Position numbers and translations under genes: made by a program
NCBI GenBank assembly: GCA_022376515.1
Contig: WTXI01000197.1
Coordinates: 1 to 64,000, forward strand
DNA from: Lactifluus volemus
Taxonomy: Eukaryota > Basidiomycota > Agaricomycetes > Russulales > Russulaceae
Length of the DNA: 64,000 bases
Direction: 5' to 3'
The notes under the pieces: generated by a model
What the model saw: only the letters and a program-made list of their open reading frames with translations
What the model was told of the DNA's origin: nothing
Databases searched by the model: none
In this document: piece after piece, positions 56,080 to 64,000 of the stretch
Layout: every line of letters starts with the position of its first letter
How positions within the stretch are numbered: position 1 is the first letter of the stretch

Positions 56080-59000
56080 TCACGCCTCGGCACTGTTGGA
56101 TGTCTCCGCCCTTAACGACCCCACAGCCCGCATATCTTCATTCGCGGTGGAAGATCTCCCTCCCACCTGGCGCCGAACGTCTTCATCTGGCGGTGCCATC
56201 GTCACATCCACACGACCCATGTTATTCATCTCAGCACCCTCCGTGGAATGCAAAATGCTCCTCGAATCAAGACCCAACTCGAATTCACGCACAAAGCCAA
56301 AGGGATCCTGTGGCAACCATATAACGCGCTGATTTTCCACTGCAGCTGGGTGTGTGAAATCGGTAGGCCCTTCGATTTCTATCAGTTTCTGGGATGGCGA
56401 AGCGGATGACGCGTGCGATTCATTCGTATAGGAAGGAGAAGCGACGCGTTTCTGCGAATGCGAATTCCCATCAAGATCGCGAGGACGCGAGATCTCCCCT
56501 TCTTCACTCAAACGCTGAGGTGATTCAGATGTAGATGCTTTGGAGTAGTCTGTGACCTTGACATCGCCAGAGCCCGAAGGGGGGACGAGTTGTGACGGAT
56601 CAGCTGTCGGAGGGACCTCTTGCTCAGCCCCAACACCGCCATTGTACGACTTATCGGCGAGTGTAAGAGGTAAAAGTTTGATAAGAGGGCCGTAAGAATT
56701 GCGTATGGTGTTTTGGAAGAATGCCTAACCGGATCATGAGCACAGTTACGGATGATCGCTGCGATATGCTCACAGTAAATACAATCAACACAACCATGAG
56801 CGCACCCTCAGGAATAGCGCTAGGCGAGTGATTCTCGTTTTGCGCAAGGAAGAACAAGGCGCATAAGCAGAGCTGCTGAATATAAAGCCCTACAAAGATA
56901 TGCTGAATCGCTTTAGGAAAGAAGAGTCCCCCGGTGTCACTGGAACGGGGTTGATCGTTGACCCAAGTGAACAGGTACTTGTACAGGAAGTAGAACAAAA
57001 AGAAGGCCGCAAAGGCGAGGCCGTTAATGATCGGAGATATGATAGAATAGCCAAGGGTGATGACAACTAGTTGAGTTATTATAGGAAAGAGTGTACCCCA
57101 GTTCGACGTGCGGGGAGAGTACTTGATCCCATACACGGCGCGTGGGGTAGAGCCAAGCAAAGTACTTTGGACGTAATACATAACCAGTGGCGCAATTTGC
57201 AAGAAGCCGCCGGCTGTTCCGGAAAGACCCTGAAGTAATATATACCTATAGCCTGCGATAAGACAGCAGTTAGGATAGCCTCAAAAACAAACTCACGTCA
57301 AGAAGAACGTCGATGATTTGGGCAAGTTTTGGGCCAGGATTGTCGGGACAGATGTCGGGTTATTCACCAACCTGGGTAAAGAAGCAATGATGCCAGATGA
57401 GAGCGTGACCACCAGAAAGCCATTCTGTCGGGTATTTGCTAAGAAATCAAATAAGGGACAAAGTTGACAAGCAACATACGATGACTTGAAAAAGGAAGAA
57501 GCGATCCATCAGGCTGAGCTCCACACCTGTTCGCTGGGGTATACCTTCAAGACGTGCCAATACCCGAAGCACTATCGATACTAGCAATAGGAGCACCGCA
57601 AGCAGCACAGACGAGAGGAAACCTTGGATGAAGCTGACGATTATCACAGGCATTTTGCAAAGCCATGCGAGCCAGTGGTATGTTGTACATAAGGCGCGAA
57701 TATTTGAAACGAACCCAACAAATGCCACTGTACAACACGTTAGACCCCTCGCCTCGCTAGCATTAGGTGGGACTAACCTGGGATTGCCCAAACAATGATC
57801 AGCCCAATGGTTGCAGCCCAAGAAAGTGCCAGCCGTATGCGACGATCATAGGGGTTGATAACGAGGTTATCCCAAATTACGTCCTCGGGTGCGACCTCAA
57901 CATATTTCAACGAGCCTGGCATGCAGTACGGTTCGTGGTGTGTGAGTGTTTGTGCCGCAAGATGTGCCGCAATCTGTGTGTTGAACAAGATGAATGCCCC
58001 ATTAGCGGGTGGATATGTTTGATCCGAAAAATCGACGACAGGGCGGGCTCCAACAAGCGGGATCGCGACGGGAACTGCAGGTATGGTGATATTCAACTTT
58101 CCCGCGCTGATTTGGTGTGTTCGATTAGTCGTCTCCACCTCTGCGGTAGTGGTCCGGGCAATATCACGTGCAAGAACTTCTCGCCTTTGATCCAGCTGCA
58201 TGTTTAGCTCACGCACTTGTTCCTCTGACCATTCAACCGTATCGACCTTTCTTCCTACAAAGGGGATAGAGAAAGGCATCCAAGAGGGGAGTAAGCGATG
58301 TGATGGCCATTTCTGTTTAGGTACCAGCTCCTCGATGAGAGTCCTACGGGTGGTTTCGGAGTTGCTGGCATTCTTATTACTACGCTTGACGGCCTTTCTG
58401 AGAAGAGACGTTTGAGCAGACTCGAGCATCTTGCATGCCTTCGAGCGACGATTATACAGGTCGGGCATATCCCCAAGATTACGATTTATCCAAACTTTGC
58501 GAACTCCACCTGACAGGTGGCTGAAGAGACCGGTAAGGGCAGATTCAGAGAGATATTTGGGCGGAATTCCCATAACCAGAAGAGTGCAAGCTTGAGCGGT
58601 GGAGGAGTGCGCGGGGCTGACAAGATGATGCTGGCGTACGCGAACGTAATGTGCCATCTCATATTTGATATTCCACCATATCCATACTACGGCGAGAGAA
58701 TATATTGAGAGTCATCACAAGGGTGTGAGGTGAGCTCCGGGACTTACTCGTGAGAATCCAGGTGACAATCAGCTGCCCCGCATACCGGGCCTGCTCAGTG
58801 GGCGCAACATTGCCAAAAATGAACTTGTTGAGACCTGTATTACCAGCAACGCTCGTGTGGACGGAAGTGAGGGGGAGAAGAACTGCCCAAGACAGGAGCC
58901 AAATGGGGAGCATGACGCGGACCATCATGCGCAGGAAACGGACAAAAAAGTAGCAGTCCAGTCCATTAATATTCTTAATCATGCGATAATCCGCATTATA

Positions 59001-59262
59001 TACGGAAAAAATCCATCCAAAGAAGCGAGGTGATAATGGTTCCTGTCGCTTCCTACACGAGAATAAGGACGGGACAGACACGGTAATGTGTGGAAATGCG
59101 CACGCTTCAAAAACAGTTAAACTCCTTGGTTCATAAATGAGCCGAAAGTAACGTCGCACAACGGTGAACGCTGTGATCTCGACAGCTGCGATAGCTGAGT
59201 TTAGAACCAACGACGTCAGAAAAGTCTTGGTCGAGGCGGTAGTTGATCCACTGAGATTGGAC
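56080..59262 (-). CDS. CSC1/OSCA-type (DUF221, TMEM63) cation channel, copy 2
   Basis: Paralog of the channel at 33527-36688, same strand and same exon pattern. The first recognisable exon (from 59262) has STTASTKTFLTSLVLNSA, RRYFRLIYEPRSLTVFEAC, NADYRMIKNINGLDCYFF and RMMVRVMLPIWLLSW. The cytosolic domain includes TAQACTLLVMGIPPKYLSE and INRNLGDMPDLYNRR. The 7TM region includes AFILFNTQIAAHLAAQ, WAATIGLIIVWAIPG, TLLGSTPRAVYGIKYSP and YLFTWVNDQPRSSDT. The C-terminal tail (56080-56511) has DFTHPAAVENQRVIWLPQD and HSTEGAEMNNMGRVDVTM, then a copy-specific acidic end. Its cytosolic loop is shorter than in copy 1 (less Lys-rich sequence after AIKR/AVKR). Predicted stress-gated calcium-permeable channel. 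The ATG exon was not located. Confidence 0.82.
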
Positions 59263-60433
59263 CTGCGACAAAATGAGAAGTGGTCCCACAGAAATACCAG
59301 TAAAGCGTACATTTCAGAGTGTGAAAGTGGGGCGATGACAAAAGGGGGGTAAAGGGGATTTGGGTAGTCTGACCAAAGGTTTATAGGTCATTGGAATAAT
59401 TGGAGCCATTGTGGCATCCAACCAACCAAGTCGCCACTTGCCTAATTGGAACCTCCCCGACTTGTGACGTCATTGACAAGACTGTCTTGGCCTCTATGGT
59501 CTCATCCACCGTACCAAATTTCTCATATTCTAAGCTAGTCACGGCACAGAGCTTTCCTTTCACAACGTCAGTGACTCATTCACGCATCCGAGTCACGACT
59601 TCGTTTCAAAAGCTCTCAGGGCTGACCTGGTATCGTAAAGCGAGTGATAAATAGGCTCATGTGGAATCCTCAGATCATGTTCAACCCCATCACAGCTTTT
59701 CATTTTCCAGAGTTGTAACAGTTTCCATACTTGAGGGTCGCATTTTCACAGCCTTATAATGCTTCAAGTTTTTGCCGACTCTGTCCTGGAAATCTCGCCA
59801 CCGGCAACTGGACCCATATCAGCGATATTAGCGGTGCCTCCACGTATGACTGCCACAGTTCACGTTGCCCGCTAGCGCCCCGACCATGATTATGCAAATA
59901 AAAGGACCAAAGAGACGCTCACTAGATATATCCGACTGACACGTCTTAGTGACTAGTAGGGACTTACTTGGTGGTGCTGTCACCCCGAAACACTACCAAA
60001 AGTCCAGCTGGCGCCCCGTTGGTTTCTGTATCCAGTTACGAGGGCATAAACCAAGCGTTTGTTGCCAATGATACGTGTTCAGTGATTCGTGACCAAATTA
60101 ATGTCAAACACATCCCCTTTTTTCGCCGATAGCGGCGTGTTCCCAATGTTTGCAAGTGCGAGAATGTTTCTATCCAGCATGGCCAGCTCTCTTGTATATT
60201 GTCGGGCTAGGAACTCACCTAATAAAGGAGCACCCTCTTCCAACTCGCACAAATACCTTTAATACCTGCATGAAGACTAAATTATCCTCGAAACTCGAAA
60301 CTTGCCTAAAGGAGTGACATAATATGAACGCGAAAAAAAAAATAACACCTGAAATGCAGTGTTCGGGCACAAAAAAATGGCCCATCCAGATGACATGCCG
60401 TGTGTTCCAAGCGTGATCTCATTACTCGTGCCC
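59263..60433. other. intergenic, no gene supported
   Basis: It includes the upstream region of channel copy 2. Only short frames (60-84 codons) without domains. Confidence 0.4.
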
Positions 60434-61085
60434 TTACTTGAGACTGGTATAGTGTCCGCTACCTTTCTTAGGCGTCGTACGGCTCTCAACAACCTGCCCT
60501 AAAATGCTCATATCTACTGGAGTGACGATAACTTCCGGGACGGTAGATGGCGAGCACACGAGCGGAGGAGTCCCTATGCCTATGGATGAAGGCGAGGACG
60601 AAGTCGAAGACGAGAGCGAGGGCGAGAACGGGGGCGGGTGCGATGGTGACGACCCACGGAAGTGACTCAGGGCTGGCGGCGGGCGCGTAATGCGCAGATC
60701 AAACCGTCCGTAGCGCGCGATCATCTGAGGCGTCGTCGGGGGCGGATGCGGGCGCAAACCAAACAACGATCGTACGGATGCCAAGATAGACCGTTTGACC
60801 TGATGCGTTGTTACAGTTCTAGCACTGGGGCGCCTTTGGATCATTGGGTAGATGTAGCAACAAAGGAATGCTGCGATCGCGATGCAGCCCATGACTATGA
60901 CAGTTACTATGACGGGTGTGGGTATCAGGGGCCACGTTAAGCCCTAGTATAAGGAAATAGCACGCACCATCGAGTGGACTTAGTGGAGGGAAGCGGACAT
61001 AGAAGATCTCGCCGCTGGTGTCTGGTCCGACAGGGTACAAAGTATCTGGATTTGCTAGGCGGTCGGCATCCTTAGAGAGCTCCAT
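60434..61085 (-). CDS. single-pass membrane protein with Pro/Ser-rich tail
   Basis: The 3' frame (60434 to about 60935) encodes a strong membrane helix, PVIVTVIVMGCIAIAAFLCC, then a basic juxtamembrane stretch (QRRPSARTV, HQVKRSILASVRS). A Pro/Ser-rich tail with long Ser runs follows and ends SGHYTSLK. The 5' frame (to 61085) encodes a short polar ectodomain piece, NPDTLYPVGPDTSGEIFYV. Linking the two in frame requires a 54-nt intron with a weak GTCCGC donor ending at CTAG near 60938, or an unseen exon. The layout resembles the gene at 54007-55541. No family name can be given. Confidence 0.45.
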
Positions 61086-61335
61086 TCTCGTTATCGGCGG
61101 GGAGCGTCGAGTCTGTCCGGAATGTATAGAAGTTGTAGGAATAGAAGGAGTGTGGTAAAGGACTTCCGATGATGGCGAGACTTAGTCGTGCATGCAAGAG
61201 GCGGTTGAGGGACAACCGACAACAGTCACGCAAATCATGCGTCATGTTTCGCTAAGTCAGCCAACCCAGTGCACATTTTTGGACATGGAATTCATTCATG
61301 CAACCAGACGTCCTACAACCTGTGCAAAGAGACCA

Positions 61336-64000
<2,665 letters not shown>

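Overview
The window is fungal nuclear DNA, almost certainly from a basidiomycete of the Agaricomycetes. The genes are cut by many introns of about 45-70 nt with GT..AG ends and CTAAC/CTGAC-like branch sites. Two 5S rRNA genes lie among protein genes. The protein families (the WW-like transmembrane family, F-box proteins, crinkler-type modules and multicopy P450s) are typical of the Rhizoctonia/Ceratobasidium group. That lineage call is inference from gene content; no search was run.

Layout. 1-688: 3' end of an unidentified gene. 1.6-10.7 kb: a tandem pair (copies A and B, minus strand) of a WW-like multi-exon membrane gene. 10.7-14.5 kb: mostly empty, with a coiled-coil-like fragment. 14.5-17.6 kb: divergent housekeeping pair RPN3 (proteasome lid) and SWP1 (oligosaccharyltransferase), with tRNA-Cys(GCA) between them. 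17.9-19.6 kb: crinkler-type locus with a nuclease-like/kinase-associated gene, a 161-bp near-perfect palindrome and two inverted crinkler header fragments. 19.8-22.4 kb: F-box gene. 22.6-30.5 kb: two paralogous cytochrome P450 genes about 5.8 kb apart, followed by a decayed tRNA-Tyr. 31.4-32.7 kb: two small paralogous genes with tiny exons. 33.5-36.7 kb: CSC1/OSCA-type channel. 37.4-38.5 kb: TLG1-type SNARE. 38.3-47.4 kb: second WW-like tandem pair (copies C and D, plus strand); each unit carries TLG1 5' sequence and ends in a 5S rRNA gene. 48.0-51.3 kb: flavin monooxygenase and a FYVE/RING ubiquitin ligase. 51.7-52.8 kb: gag-like relic. 54.0-55.5 kb and 60.4-61.1 kb: two single-pass membrane proteins with Pro/Ser-rich tails. 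56.1-59.3 kb: second CSC1/OSCA channel. 61.3-64.0 kb: SEC23, running off the right edge.

Together the window mixes conserved secretory, trafficking and proteasome genes (SWP1, TLG1, SEC23, RPN3) with fast-evolving duplicated genes. The most unusual features are: a 5-nt exon that sits identically in all four WW-like paralogs and is needed to keep frame; an 11-nt exon in a small gene at 31.4 kb; a segmental duplication that copied the 5' half of TLG1 and a 5S gene along with the WW-like gene; and the inverted crinkler fragments beside a long hairpin. Exon boundaries were derived by hand from splice signals and reading-frame phase, helped by comparison between the paralogs in the window.
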